DNA of 64,000 nucleotides from assembly GCF_028389875.1 (NCBI RefSeq), contig NC_084670.1, positions 16,649,383 through 16,713,382 on the forward strand, read 5' to 3'. The position numbers were made by a program, and so were the translations under genes. Of this stretch, positions 37,101 to 46,689 are shown in pieces. This DNA comes from Rhea pennata. Taxonomy: Eukaryota; Chordata; Aves; Rheiformes; Rheidae. Numbering within the stretch: the stretch's first letter is position 1; every line of letters begins with the position of its first letter. The notes under the pieces are model-generated. The model saw only the letters and a program-made list of their open reading frames with translations, made no database searches and was not told the DNA's origin.

Positions 37101-39273
37101 CCACAACAAAAGTGAATCCTTTGTAGCCCTTTACACTGTCTGCATTAAAAGACGATTAGTTCTTATATATTATCAAAATGCAGACATGTCATGTTTAGGT
37201 GGGGAATGTATTACTGTTGGAATTTAGATTGTTTATATGTTTTTTGTTCTTAAATATCTTCCAGCAAAGCAGCATTTTTTAGCTGTTTCTGATGATTCTG
37301 GAGTACTGCATATTTTAGAAATCTCTTGGACATTAAGTCACCCTTCTAGCAATGAGGTTTGTAACAGTTTCTACTTATCTCCATGACTCTGTATCCTATA
37401 ACCTCCAAAACAGAAACAGGCCTGCCTGAAAAATGGGTGATGATTAATCTGAGATCAACATGAACCAGGGCCATGTTTCCCAGAGACCACCTGTGGCAAA
37501 GCTGGCTCTGTGCAGAGCTCAGATAGGAGGCACCTGAAGGAGACTGGGGTGACAGAATTCCACTGCTGCTACCAAGCTGCATGAAATCCACAGTAAAGAG
37601 GTCAACATTTTTGACATGTGAATAAAATGACCCAGAGTTTCCTTGATTTTTGCTATAAATTTGGCACAATGCAATTTGTACATCTTAGGATCTGGCTTAA
37701 CTTATTTAAAGCACATTCTGCAAACTGTTACTAACATTACCACTTGTTCATTCTCTTTGAATAAGGACTATTTGTAGAGAAGGGACCTGTGAAAAAATGG
37801 AAACAACATTTTTCATTTCTCTATTTCCACATCACTTTTAGTCATTCTCTACCACCTCTCCCCAAAGACAAGTTAGGGTCTTCATCTCATCCAATCTAGC
37901 AGTCTTTTCTGATACCTATTCTGTTCTTTTTACATCCTAATATTTTCTTCCCATCCTATCCCAGTTATAAATTTTTCCCAATTATTCCTGTAAGTAGATT
38001 ATGAACTGAAAGTGATATGCAGAATCTCAGATAAATACACAAATTAATACTGGACCATATTTTTTTTTTCCTTGTTTTCTGCATGCCTGAAGATGGATCA
38101 GGAAGGATTTAGCCTGTTCTTGACCTGATTTGCTTAAATCACTATCCTAAAACTGGCTTAATTATTTCAGTGCAGGTTCCTGAGGGGTGATCTACTCAGA
38201 GTCAATGTAATAAAAATGATTTAACCACTTGTATATTTGTATCCAAAAATCAGTTGGTTTCCATCCACACCTTTTTATTATTTTGCTGAGAATGATTTGG
38301 CAATATCTGTAGAAAGATCTATATTCCCAAGAGAGATGAACATTTAATACCATAAGGATCATCAGGAAAAATTCTGAGTTTTTGTACTTGTAACAAGCCT
38401 TGTTTGTCTTTGTATTAATAGCATGCCAGTGTACTTCATTACTTTGAAAGAGAAGTCAAGTACCTAAAATATTATGAACAACGACAAGAGTTTCGAGCCA
38501 AAGAAAGAATAGAAATGGAGCTGGAGGCACAGAGAAGGAAAACAGTATGTTATATTTGGAGTTAGATAAACTTTTTTTTTGTTTACTTGGATCTTTAAAA
38601 TGTACCTATTTTTGCTATGCAGACTTTCATTTGCTATTTTCAAAAAATCAGGATATGCACCTTTAGAATAGCTTAGCAGTGCCTTATTTCATACTTACCA
38701 TTTTTAGGAACAGAATAGATGGTCCTGGTTCATGCCAGTTCAGCTCTTAGTGAAACAAAACTCCTGCAAGAACATTAGAGCCTATAGACATTAAACAACT
38801 CCAAATTCACTTTTCCTTTTACTTAATGCTCTTTCCAAAACTTAACTTTCTGGTAACCTACTTATAAAACATTGCTCCTGAAGCATAGGAGAGATTCCAG
38901 CCTTTCACTCTTTATTCACATTAGGATTTTGCCTATCCATTTGTTGATGAATTGTTTAATAATAGCAGCTTCCAAGGACATGGCAATTCAATTAATGTAG
39001 CCCCAGAAGATACCGTTTCCAGTCATTTCTGATAGCATTGATACTATCCACTGAAAAGCAATGGAGTCACATGCATGTTTGAAAGCTTAACAATGAATTT
39101 TTGGCTAATTCGTATTTTTCCTTCAGACAGCAACTGCTCCACAAAAATCCAGAGAACAGATGGAAGAGCAAGAAAATATGGATTATATGGAATTTCTGGA
39201 AATAGAGAAGAAGGTACTAACAGATCTAGGACTAGTAAAGGGATCAGAAGTATTTTCCTCATCAGATGCATAG
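16258..39273 (+). CDS. DNAI3: DNAI3 (WDR63), axonemal dynein intermediate chain 3, complete coding region in 22 exons
   Basis: DNAI3 is the vertebrate counterpart of Chlamydomonas IC140, an intermediate chain of the two-headed inner-arm dynein I1/f in motile cilia; in humans it is also reported as a regulator of the Arp2/3 complex. All 22 coding exons join in frame from ATG 16274 to TAG 39271-39273: 2,745 bases, 914 residues, against about 890 in human. Order: a lysine-rich N-terminus (1-39), a conserved N-terminal region (54-150, GHPEIFPLVFTTQTQEIFNC), an acidic segment (150-200), the WPT/WHPT-containing run up to about 370, WD repeats from about 370 to 820 (FWSFSDP, LWDIS, LFWDVR, VGGWNFAIW, GREDGNIDIWDLLEK), then a charged coiled-coil tail (826-914). 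Human similarity is strong along the whole length. It diverges from MCOLN3 and converges on SYDE2. The 5' untranslated exon and poly(A) site were not fixed. Confidence 0.96.
17661..17702 (+). CDS. DNAI3: DNAI3 coding exon 2 (42 bases)
   Basis: Small exon encoding DKKDEEVNLSMASI. Strong acceptor TTTATTTCAG and donor ATAG|GTAAGT. Its length keeps the frame, so it could be skipped without a frameshift. Confidence 0.88.
   Translation: MKKMKKLIYLWLV
18202..18223. repeat. Short perfect inverted repeat
   Basis: TTTACATTGA, two bases, then its exact reverse complement TCAATGTAAA. Confidence 0.9.
19896..19961 (+). mobile_element. CR1 LINE 3' end (fragment)
   Basis: GAGGTTGGACCAAGTGGCCT, AGAGGTCCTTCCCAACC and a short TTCTGTGAT/GTGATTCTT tail match the conserved 3' end of chicken-repeat-1 elements. 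No ORF2 remains, so it is a dead 5'-truncated copy. Further sequence to the left may belong to it but is not recognisable. Confidence 0.85.
20497..20562. repeat. Tandem repeat, units of 31 and 35 bp
   Basis: ATAGAATAAAACAAGACAGA is found twice in a row; the second unit has an extra CAGA. Confidence 0.9.
20953..21134 (+). CDS. DNAI3: DNAI3 coding exon 3
   Basis: Encodes residues 54-114 from GHPEIFPLVF to AAVSDFHPVKKVVL, one of the best conserved parts. Acceptor TTCTTTCATAG, donor CTA|GTATGT. Confidence 0.94.
21667..21771 (+). CDS. DNAI3: DNAI3 coding exon 4
   Basis: 35 whole codons, EYPGEELLVVFDAELQYGQN onward. Donor CTGAAG|GTAAGG. Confidence 0.94.
22626..22784 (+). CDS. DNAI3: DNAI3 coding exon 5
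   Basis: 53 whole codons: an acidic stretch (EEEKDDEENKEG) then YKPPIRKPWVSLGSEKEVEE. The donor AAG|GTCAGA has a less usual C at +3 but is required by frame and homology. Confidence 0.92.
24569..24768 (+). CDS. DNAI3: DNAI3 coding exon 6
   Basis: 200 bases encoding IKYLISRARRKFGAPVTFTD through QIVPKVRENSTQTKW. Acceptor TTTTTCCAG, donor TG|GTAAGT. Confidence 0.95.
25062..25178 (+). CDS. DNAI3: DNAI3 coding exon 7
   Basis: Encodes TYPKNAATQYFPREFSEEEK onward. Acceptor GATTGGTTAG, donor TTAAG|GTAAAA. Confidence 0.93.
25866..26056 (+). CDS. DNAI3: DNAI3 coding exon 8
   Basis: Encodes TEIALQQNEIMNVFFDDWKA through TISCVCWHPTIY. Of two nearby CAG acceptors the first (25863-25865) keeps the frame. 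Donor TATG|GTAATG. Start of the WD-repeat part. Confidence 0.93.
26911..26941. repeat. (TG)15 microsatellite
   Basis: Pure TG repeat 45 bp before DNAI3 exon 9. Confidence 0.95.
26987..27111 (+). CDS. DNAI3: DNAI3 coding exon 9
   Basis: Encodes GIIAESATERLSYEERVDLS, then GKLLLQKSVILFWSFSDPLH. Acceptor TAATCAG just after a long T run; donor CAG|GTATTT. Confidence 0.93.
27211..27300 (+). CDS. DNAI3: DNAI3 coding exon 10
   Basis: 30 codons, LMLECPEDIYCFQFSPSDPN then IIAGGCINGQ, a WD-repeat unit. Acceptor TTCTTTCTAG, donor CAG|GTGTTT. Confidence 0.95.
27899..27988 (+). CDS. DNAI3: DNAI3 coding exon 11
   Basis: 30 codons beginning VVLWDISQYEEK. Acceptor CATTCCAG, donor TTG|GTGAAT. Confidence 0.93.
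28629..28757 (+). CDS. DNAI3: DNAI3 coding exon 12
   Basis: 43 codons including YCAVSSIEYSHKTIITDIQW. Acceptor CATTTCTAG, donor GAG|GTGAGT. Confidence 0.94.
29290..29309. repeat. A20 run
   Basis: Twenty A in DNAI3 intron 12, followed by an A/G-rich stretch. No retroposon sequence is recognised in front of it. Confidence 0.9.
30629..30702 (+). CDS. DNAI3: DNAI3 coding exon 13
   Basis: 74 bases encoding VNRMGATFENRAEICVQLVT then CSPD. Acceptor ACTTTTAG, donor TG|GTATAT. Confidence 0.93.
32369..32516 (+). CDS. DNAI3: DNAI3 coding exon 14
   Basis: Encodes SILFWDVRGTKLPVQPLSEK through HLDLTWKPLIK. The donor AAG|GTACTG is weak. A stronger-looking GTAAGT lies 41 bases further on, but using it leads to an immediate stop in exon 15, while the chosen one matches the human protein. 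Confidence 0.9.
33260..33347 (+). CDS. DNAI3: DNAI3 coding exon 15
   Basis: Encodes INLCKSDTTVDYSPIKISLR onward. Acceptor TCTGATCAG, donor CCAG|GTAATA. Confidence 0.9.
33494..33540. repeat. (GT)n(AT)n compound microsatellite
   Basis: Two alternating GT and TA blocks in DNAI3 intron 15. Confidence 0.9.
34074..34188. repeat. Compound CTAC / TA / CA microsatellite with self-complementary blocks
   Basis: CTAC units, then alternating (TA)n and (CA)n or (TG)n blocks. CACACACAT and ATGTGTGTG arms face each other around TA runs. It lies 120 bp before DNAI3 exon 16. Confidence 0.9.
34308..34432 (+). CDS. DNAI3: DNAI3 coding exon 16
   Basis: Encodes VQSLNKLEVLSKESPYMEIS through ENISTNFFVGTE. The acceptor AAATAAAG is chosen over a nearby GTGCAG because only it keeps the frame. 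Donor GAA|GTAAGT. Confidence 0.88.
35213..35276 (+). CDS. DNAI3: DNAI3 coding exon 17
   Basis: 64 bases encoding DGEVIYSDWKMERDSDSGRL. Acceptor GGCATCACAG, donor ATTA|GTAAGT. Confidence 0.94.
35730..35860 (+). CDS. DNAI3: DNAI3 coding exon 18
   Basis: Encodes VHDGIVHTVQQSPFFKDIVL then SVGGWNFAIWKEGVA, a WD repeat. Acceptor TTCTGTTAG, donor GCA|GTAAGT. Confidence 0.95.
36509..36713 (+). CDS. DNAI3: DNAI3 coding exon 19
   Basis: 205 bases encoding YTVGHWSLTRPGVFFIGRED then GNIDIWDLLEKTHEP. The acceptor AAAAAATAG has an A-rich, not pyrimidine-rich, tract just before it. Donor CAG|GTAAGA. Confidence 0.94.
37265..37356 (+). CDS. DNAI3: DNAI3 coding exon 20
   Basis: Encodes AKQHFLAVSDDSGVLHILEI then SWTLSHPSSNE, the last WD unit. 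Acceptor ATCTTCCAG, donor GAG|GTTTGT. Confidence 0.93.
38422..38544 (+). CDS. DNAI3: DNAI3 coding exon 21
   Basis: 41 codons, VLHYFEREVKYLKYYEQRQE then a charged helix rich in Glu, Arg and Lys (coiled coil). Donor ACA|GTATGT. Confidence 0.93.
39127..39273 (+). CDS. DNAI3: DNAI3 coding exon 22 (last; TAG at 39271)
   Basis: 48 codons plus stop: EQEENMDY-like acidic helix, then KKVLTDLGLVKGSEVF. Acceptor TTTTCCTTCAG. The tail after LGL differs from the human one. Confidence 0.92.
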   Translation, partial: TATAPQKSREQMEEQENMDYMEFLEIEKKVLTDLGLVKGSEVFSSSDA

Positions 39274-42200
39274 AGCACAACATTATCAACCTTAAAACCT
39301 GTGGGCAGTTCTTTTTTTCAGACCTCTTATTTTGCTTTCTTATGAGATCTGTATATACGTAGTTCAACATATGATTCAATAGAACATTTTAGTTTCAGAA
39401 ATTAAGTATCTTTTAAAGTTTTTAAAATAGGCTATTAACTGCTGCTCTGTATCTGTCCAGGACTGTATAAGCGGTGAAAATCTTAAACTGCAGATTGGGG
39501 GTGAACACCAGGGGTGAACACTGCAGCCTGTTTGACATGTTGAGTTTAAGATTTTCACGGCTTATACATGTTCACCCCTGCAACCTGCATTTTCAGAGAG
39601 AAATGCACTCTATTCCAGTAGTCATATTCACAGAGACTGGCCCAATTTGCTACTTAGCTGCAGCAAGCATCTCCTTCATCATCCCGAAAGTGGTCACTTC
39701 TCCTGAAAAAAAACAGGGACAAGCAGTAGTTTTTGTGGTGTCCAGTCTGGAGATGTGGTGACAGAACGTGCTGCAGAGTGCAAACTCCCACAGGAGACTC
39801 ATAGCACTGGGGTGCCTGAGCTGCTGCTGCACAGGGGAGAACTTGTGGGTAGGTACCTAGCTCAGAGCTACCCCTATAGCTTCCTGCCATAAAGGCTCCA
39901 GTCTCATCTAAAGGATTTAGACATCAAAACCAGATCCTAAATTACTCTTCTAAATCAATGAGCCGTTAAAGCTCAAATATTCACAAACTATTGCTTGAAG
40001 TGTTTTATTTATTACTTAGTACACTTGAAGTGAAGGGTGAACCTCTTGCCTTTGCTGAATCCGTACATTGAAAATTTAGGGAAAGATCATGTACATTATT
40101 AAACAAATTTCAGATGTTGCTGAGTGGAAAGCACAGATCTCAACACACTTTTTAAGCATTCCAAATTTTGGAGGCTGAACCAGTTGTATTTGCCATCACA
40201 AGATCAGAAAATGATTGTTACTTAAGCCTGGCAAATGTTTAACAAGCAGAAAGCCAAACCCATAAAATATATTGTTCTCTTAAAGACATTAATGTTGTTT
40301 AAAAAAACAGCTTTTACTATGCATACTGTGGCTGTTGATTACTTGCCTTTCTGTCAAAAGAATTATTCTTGAGAGATGCTCAACTGTGTTAAATAGCTTT
40401 TAATATTTACCAGTGTAAATGAACAACAGCTCATTAATATTAATGTTCATCCTTTGCCCACAGAGATGACTCTTTCCAAATACAGTGCCCTGCCTGTTGC
40501 TAGGTTTCAATAGTCAGGTCAGACATCATGTAACTGAGCAGAGCCAGCCAAGTGGAAATTAAATGTATCGGAGGAGAAGAGATTAAACTCCATACGGATG
40601 AATTCACTCTTTCCGTGACTCATTAAACTGCTTGAGGGTCACAGACTCCTGTCAAACAAATGTCCATATGGTCACAGGAGAAACTAAAGCACAAAAGACA
40701 ACTGACACATGGGGATTTGCAGGAGGAACTTTGCTGGCAAGCAATAGCCAGTTCCAGGATTGGTAAGGCCTCCTGTGTCCAACACACATTGCAAATAGGT
40801 TTTTAGGTGCAGTTACCAATATATCCTTTCAGTTTCCTAAGGCCAGGCTCCCGCTATCACATACATATACCATGTTGGCTACACTGGTCAGATTTAAGGT
40901 AGGTTTATTGCCACTGGATTGGACTCTGTGTCTGCTGGTAGACATTAAAAATAAAAATGGAGCAAACATGTTTGAAAAATATTTTTCGTGTGTTAATTTG
41001 AAGTTTAAATATAATATTCCTTGCCTCTACATATTAAGCTATCTCTACGTTAAATCTAACAACCACATCCCTAATACCTGCAATATGGTGTTTGCGATCA
41101 GAGCTCAAACAAAAAGAAAACACAATTCTCCTGCTAAACCAATATTTAACAATCTGGTTAATATGGATATGTAAATATCCCCAAACAATTAATTAGAAGG
41201 CCAAGTTCTCAGTTATCAGGCCTGGATTTCATTAGAACAGCACATCACATCATCTTTCATGGATTTTTGAATAACAGGGCTGAGAACTACAAATGCATTG
41301 AAGTTAACTCCATGGTTGTGACTTACCAGGGAAGCCCCAGTCGCCTCCCTTCCTCGTAGCTCTGCAGCTACAACACGGAGGAGCAGCAGCACCACACTGC
41401 TGCGCTGCCCAGGCCACTGGGACCTGGCGGAGCCAGGCTGCCCACCTGGCCCCGGCGCTGGCTGGGACCAGCACCTTGCATCTGACCCTCCTGGAGCTTG
41501 GTTAATTCATTTATCCTCCAACGTTCCCAGACAGGAAAATTCCTAAACCTGCTGACCACAACACTGAGAGCACAGTTCCGACTTGGGAGCTGGGCAGAAG
41601 CAGCCCGTCTCCACTGTTCTGGAGGAAACAACATGCCTGAGAAGAGGAATTTTGTTAAACAAAGCATCACCGTGTTAACAGAAATACAGCCACCACAGAT
41701 GCACTCTTCAGAACTTGGGTAAAAATTATTTCTGCCAGTTAAAAATCTTGCAGTGTTCTTAAAAAACACGTAGAGCCCCAGGGCCTGTGCTCAGCAGCAG
41801 CTCTGCAGCACAGCCGACAGTGGCTTTGGCTTTGCCAGCATCAGTGCCCTGGGCCGGATCGCAGCCCAGCAGCTCCCGCGCTCCCTGTCTACGCCCTGAA
41901 GCATTAGCTTGGCCACTGCCGTTTCAGTGGGGCTGGGAACCCGCCTAGAGACAAATGCACACTGCAAAATAAGCCCCGTTTGGCTGGCTGGAAGACAGGC
42001 AGATTTCAGCTGGATTTTCCTGACACAATGGGAAGCAGGAGGCAGTCGATCAGTCAGCCCAGCAGGGATGAGAAAAGCCTTGAATCCTGTGCTCAGCTGC
42101 CTGACCGTGAGCAAGACCTGATGTTTCTGCTGTGGATGGAGGTCCCCAGTAGCCTAAGCCAACCCAAGCTCATGCTACTGTTCCCTCTGCTCCACACCCC

Positions 42201-44488
42201 ACTCAATTCCAACCTGTCTCCTGTGCTACCCTGTAATAAGCCAGTTTGGGAAGCTGAAAAACAAGAAGGGATACGATGCGAGCTGGATTAACAACCCAGC
42301 CCAGCTGGGCCCACTAGAGCCCAGGCACGCTGCTCTGGGAAACATCATTCCTCTGCGGAGTGGATCCTCACAGACCCACTGAGGCCAGGGTACTCAGAAG
42401 CAGTTTTGGGGCATTAGAAGCAGCACTGATGGCCAAACACAGTCACTAAGGTCCACTTAACTGCGACCACCTCTCCAGCAGCATCCAGTAACCGTGCTTG
42501 GGGGAACCATAAAAGGCACAAAGCAGGCACAGTATGCTATTCTCCTGTTAGGGCCTCTCAGCTCTCCCCAGTCACAGGCGCGAGGGTTTCCACGGCTGGC
42601 AACAGTTTTTGGACAGTCCTGTTTGAACAAACAGCGAAGGATTAAAGCTCCACGAATTGGCCTAACTCACTCCTGACCCCATTTACACTATGTTGGGACA
42701 ATATGGACATTTTGAACTGTTTTGGAACAGTATCAAATTTATCCTGAATAAAGGAGAGCTGCATGAACCTATGGAGGCATTTCTTCTCTCCCATATAGAC
42801 TACAAATTAGGAATCCTGGCTGCTGCCCAGCCCAGCATGTGTACATCGCTGGCCAGACCTAAAAATACCCCAAATGCCCATACTTAGGTAGAACAGATTG
42901 GTTGGTATGAGATTTTGGTGGAAGTCTTGGAGCTGCTTCTGTAAGAGCAGCTGCAGAAATTTACTTTACCTCGGAATATTGAGGCCACACCTGAAGGAAG
43001 TCTGCACACCGCAAGGACAGCAGCTCTCTGAACTAACCTGCATGCTCTACCTTCTATTTTTAACCCCTTCTAGTAGCAGAATATAAGCTACTCTTGAATG
43101 TCCAACTCAGTTACACTAAAAAGTCAACAACAAATATTAGTACAGTAACCAAAGTGTCTGGCCTTGCACACCGGGCTCAGGAGGAGCTCTGCCCTGTGAA
43201 GACCACATGGTCCAACCACACCTGCAAAGCCTATGCTGTCCTTTTGCATAAAAAATGCTCACTTCTATTTTGGTAGAAGCAGGCTATTCTTATCTCTGCC
43301 TTTAGTGTTTCTAGATTAGAGTAATTCCTCCAGTAATCCTCCTCCTTCAGAAACTGTTACAATCCTAACAAAGATGCAACTTGACCAGATGTTATTATGA
43401 CCTATCTTATATGAAATATAGTAATGTAAGAAAAAAAAAGGTACAACATAAAATACTACTTGAGAAATGTCACATTCGAAGAGGACTCTCTAGGATACAA
43501 AATGTACTCTACAGGTTGCCACAACTAGCTTAACAGATAACATTTCATTTGAATAATGTGAATATTAAATTGGCTTTGCTTATACTATATTCTGATTTAA
43601 CTCATTAGATTGACATTAATATAGTTTATCAGGTCATTGATTTCTCCTGTTGTAAGGTTAAAATTTACAATTGACAGAACAACATATTGCTGCACTGAGG
43701 CTTCCTGCAGAAAACCTTACATCAAAAAAAGCATAAAAAATTATTCAAAGGTGCTCATTTACATGATTTAGAATACTGCACACAATGAAAATTTCATACA
43801 CTGTTTATCAAAGAACTTTAAATACAAACATCTTTTAACTAATTTTAATGAATTTACATGCTCAATACAGGAGACAGGCTATATACAAAAGCATGAGAAT
43901 CTCTGCAATACGTGAAGAAATGCTGTCAAAACAGTGTTTGAATAGTTCCTTAAAATATTACTGCTTTTGAGTTAAAATTGAGTAGTTATATTTTAATTAT
44001 GTAAGAGAAATAGTGGGTAAACCTAGACAAAACATCACACAAAACATCTTCTGAAAAATCAAACGTCTACAAAATTAATTCACACGTGCTGCCAATGCAT
44101 ATTGCCAGCTAAGACTGGCTTTAAATAATCACTAACTACGCTTAATCAAATTTTGTTCTTAATTCAAATTTTATTTAGAATTAAAATTTATAGTTTAAAA
44201 AGTATGCGCACTCTGTAGGTATAAAAGTTTAAAAAAATACATTGATTTACTAATAAATGCTTCAGGTTAAATTTACATTTTCATACATTATCATTATATT
44301 GCAATAATTGTTTTGCATCTTTTAACACTTATAAGAAATAAATTAATGAGATTGAATAAACCATTTGAAACCATGCTAAAATAATTCCTTAAAAATGAGT
44401 GATGGCATTTGTCATAGCAATTCTTAATCCCTTGCTACCGTAAACAAATAACTCTACAATTACGTAATATATTGAAGTATGGCATTAG
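39274..44488. other. DNAI3 3' untranslated/flanking sequence and intergenic DNA
   Basis: About 5.2 kb between the DNAI3 stop and the unassigned two-exon frame. It holds the 39464-39568 inverted repeat, AT-rich DNA, and a GC-richer segment at about 41.33-42.90 kb with several open frames on both strands that I cannot match to any gene. No convincing DNAI3 poly(A) signal was fixed; an ATTAAA at 40097-40102 is a weak candidate. Confidence 0.6.
39464..39568. repeat. Inverted repeat with 26-bp arms
   Basis: The left arm (39464-39489, TGTATAAGCGGTGAAAATCT...) and right arm (39543-39568) are complementary at 25 of 26 positions, around a 53-base loop. GGGGTGAACA in the loop is also complementary to TGTTCACCCC just after the right arm. 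Confidence 0.92.
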
Positions 44489-44509
44489 CAAAAAAAAGCA
44501 CTTACCCAC

Positions 44510-45105
44510 ATGGTAAATGGAAAGCCACGGTGGGATGTCAACACTGTACCAAAAAGGGGGGAGAAATTAAATTCTATCCTGCCAGCTGACACAGATTTGG
44601 TGTTTGAAGTCTCAAAACAAAATGACCATCTAGCCCTGACCCTCCCAAATCCCCTGTTCCTCACTGAGGGTGACCTGCAAAGGAAAAGCGATGAGTTTGT
44701 TTCTTTGTTACGAGTGACTATCAAAAATCTGTAAGCAACTTGGTATCTATTTTTGGTTAAACAAAGAATGTGTTTTGTTAACATGAAATGTTTAATTATT
44801 CATCATAAATGACTAAAGATAAAAGGTGATCTGAGAGTATGGCAATAGCTGAATCTAACCAAGTCACAGCAGGTTGCAATCCCACCCACAAGCCCCAGAC
44901 TCTGTAAAAACTCAGATTTCCATTTTTCAGAGACTAATTTAACTAAAAGATTCAGAGGAAAAATAATTGCTTTTGTATAGGATCCGAGACCTTCATCTCC
45001 TCCAAAGAGAGCTTAAACACTTAACAACCAGCAGTCAACCAAAGTTACCTCAGCAAAACTACCTGAAACTGGAGAAAAAACAAGTATCAAAATATCAGGA
45101 ATAAG
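44510..45105 (+). CDS. Unassigned two-exon coiled-coil-like reading frame (candidate gene)
   Basis: Exon 1 (to 44730) has an open frame of 73 codons from ATG 44510 and ends AAAAATCT|GTAAGC. Exon 2 (44981-45105) begins after GCTTTTGTATAG and is closed by AAG|GTAAGA. Joined, the frame passes cleanly to TAA 45102-45104, giving 114 residues. The C-terminal half is helix-like: GDLQRKSDEFVSLLRVTIKN, then LIRDLHLLQRELKHL. The other two frames of exon 2 are blocked by stops. If the ATG is not the true start, an acceptor at 44487-44488 would extend the exon by seven codons. I do not recognise the protein. It lies antisense to the SYDE2 3' side. It may be the last part of an unrecognised gene, a decayed gene, or chance. 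Confidence 0.4.
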
Positions 45106-45521
45106 GTAAGAGGTTACAAGGACAAAGCCAAAAGTCTTTAAAAAGTAAACACCTACCATGCCTTCCTTAGGTATCAAAAATCGTGGGAAAAAAAAACTTT
45201 AAAAATAATGAACAGTACCTTCATCTCCTTACTGTGCATATTTTGTTACCCCTTAAAGACAGCAGAACAATTCACTGCTAGTAATCCTGGAAAATTCTTA
45301 AAATTAATCTGTGTTTTTTGGGGGTTTTTTTAGTATAGTTAATAGTCAACACCTGTGAACTGATGCACCTGCAACACGCAAGGTCATTTACATTAATCAT
45401 TCACCTTGCCTTCTCTCTGGACATATTTCTGTGTATAAATCAAATGCTATGTTACTGAAGTGGTAACTTAATCTTGGCATCGTTAAACATGTTTTCTTAG
45501 AAGCGGTACCCTTACGTAATT

Positions 45522-45527
45522 TTTATT
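45522..45527 (-). terminator. Possible SYDE2 poly(A) signal (AATAAA on the minus strand)
   Basis: TTTATT on the plus strand reads AATAAA on the minus strand 660 bases past the SYDE2 stop. Others are found further left, so the true end of the transcript is not settled. Confidence 0.3.
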
Positions 45528-45680
45528 CTTTTCCTTTGCAAAAGGTGGCTACAGAGACATGCACATTTATACATAAATATATACAAACAAGGTTAGAAAA
45601 ATATTTAATTCTTGCTTGTTTAAATAATTACTGAAAAGTGTTAATACACGAATACATTAATATTTGTACAATTAAAACTT

Positions 45681-45724
45681 TATATATAAATATTTTTTTT
45701 ATATATATATATATATATATATAA
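45681..45724. repeat. TA-rich microsatellite
   Basis: (TA)n, T8, then (AT)11, in the presumed SYDE2 3' untranslated region or just beyond. Confidence 0.9.
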
Positions 45725-46186
45725 AGCATTTCTCATAGCAGCCATTGCATATATAGTAAAATGAGTCTATCTAAAGTTCATGCTGCAAATCTCAGGCCAA
45801 GCAGCGTTAATCCTCTTCTGAGGGGAGCATCTGTACCAGAATTAAAATCTCAGGAACAAGAAGTTCTATTATTATTGTTGTTGCTTTATCTTCTGTCAGA
45901 TATTGCCCAAACTGCCTAAGTGCATAGTATTTTTAGGGAGAAAATGCCACCACTTTCTAGAATCACTTCGTTCTCTGTGTTTCTGTCTCAAACACCAGAA
46001 GGTCAGGCCAACGCATTCTTCTAATAAAAAAATGATGAAACATAATGGAATGTCTTAAAGTGGATTTGTTAATTCAAGGTGGGCCTTATGACAGTGTGTT
46101 CATGGAAACCAGCACTCCACACACCTTAATGGGGAGCCAGGTGAGGGCAGAGAAGTACTACGAGGAGGTATCACACAGAACAGGAG

Positions 46187-46689
46187 TCAGTAACTCATAT
46201 TTAGTTTGTTTTTGTTGAGTTCCCTTTCCAGGTTTCCTATCAGAGTATCAATACTTTCCTGCAGGTCTTTGAGGTTCGCTCTGCGGTCCACTGCCGAATC
46301 GATCTCTTGCATTGTCAAATAGCTCTGAAACGTGTGTTCCTTGGGAATGGACTGCGGATGCTTTATCAGGCTATCCGACCCATCAACTTTGTTGCTATCA
46401 TCCCCACTTTCTGTGTCTTCCGAAGGGACGTCATCATAGTCTGCTTCATTTGGGCTCTCTTTGGGGGTTAAGTAGTAGTTTTCCCCACAACTACTCCAGT
46501 CTCCCGCGTAGCGGTTACTTGAAGGGCTGTCTAGACCTGCTGGTCTTGGCCTAAGCACCCCAGACATTTCAGTACCACTTAGATTCAGCATCTGAGGTCT
46601 TTGCTTCTTAGGTCTCAGGTAATTCAGGGACGATGGGTGCTCTGAAAATGCATTCGGATGCATTGGGTCTTTGGCAGTTGAACGATGTA
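46187..46689 (-). CDS. SYDE2: SYDE2 last coding exon (TGA 46189-46187)
   Basis: Encodes the non-catalytic tail: proline/serine-rich, then acidic [16 protein letters not shown], ending in a helix with [15 protein letters not shown]. Acceptor TTTGTTCTAG. Confidence 0.93.

Noticed and set aside
41368-42291. Open frames of 103-133 codons at 41.4-42.3 kb, both strands.
   Set aside because: No domain recognised, overlapping frames on both strands; kept only as an unexplained GC-rich segment.
44485-44784. 99-codon minus-strand frame with a strong GTAAGT donor and TTACAG acceptor, opposite the candidate plus-strand exon.
   Set aside because: No partner exon on the minus strand fits, whereas the plus-strand reading has an in-phase second exon. 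Strand is not fully certain.
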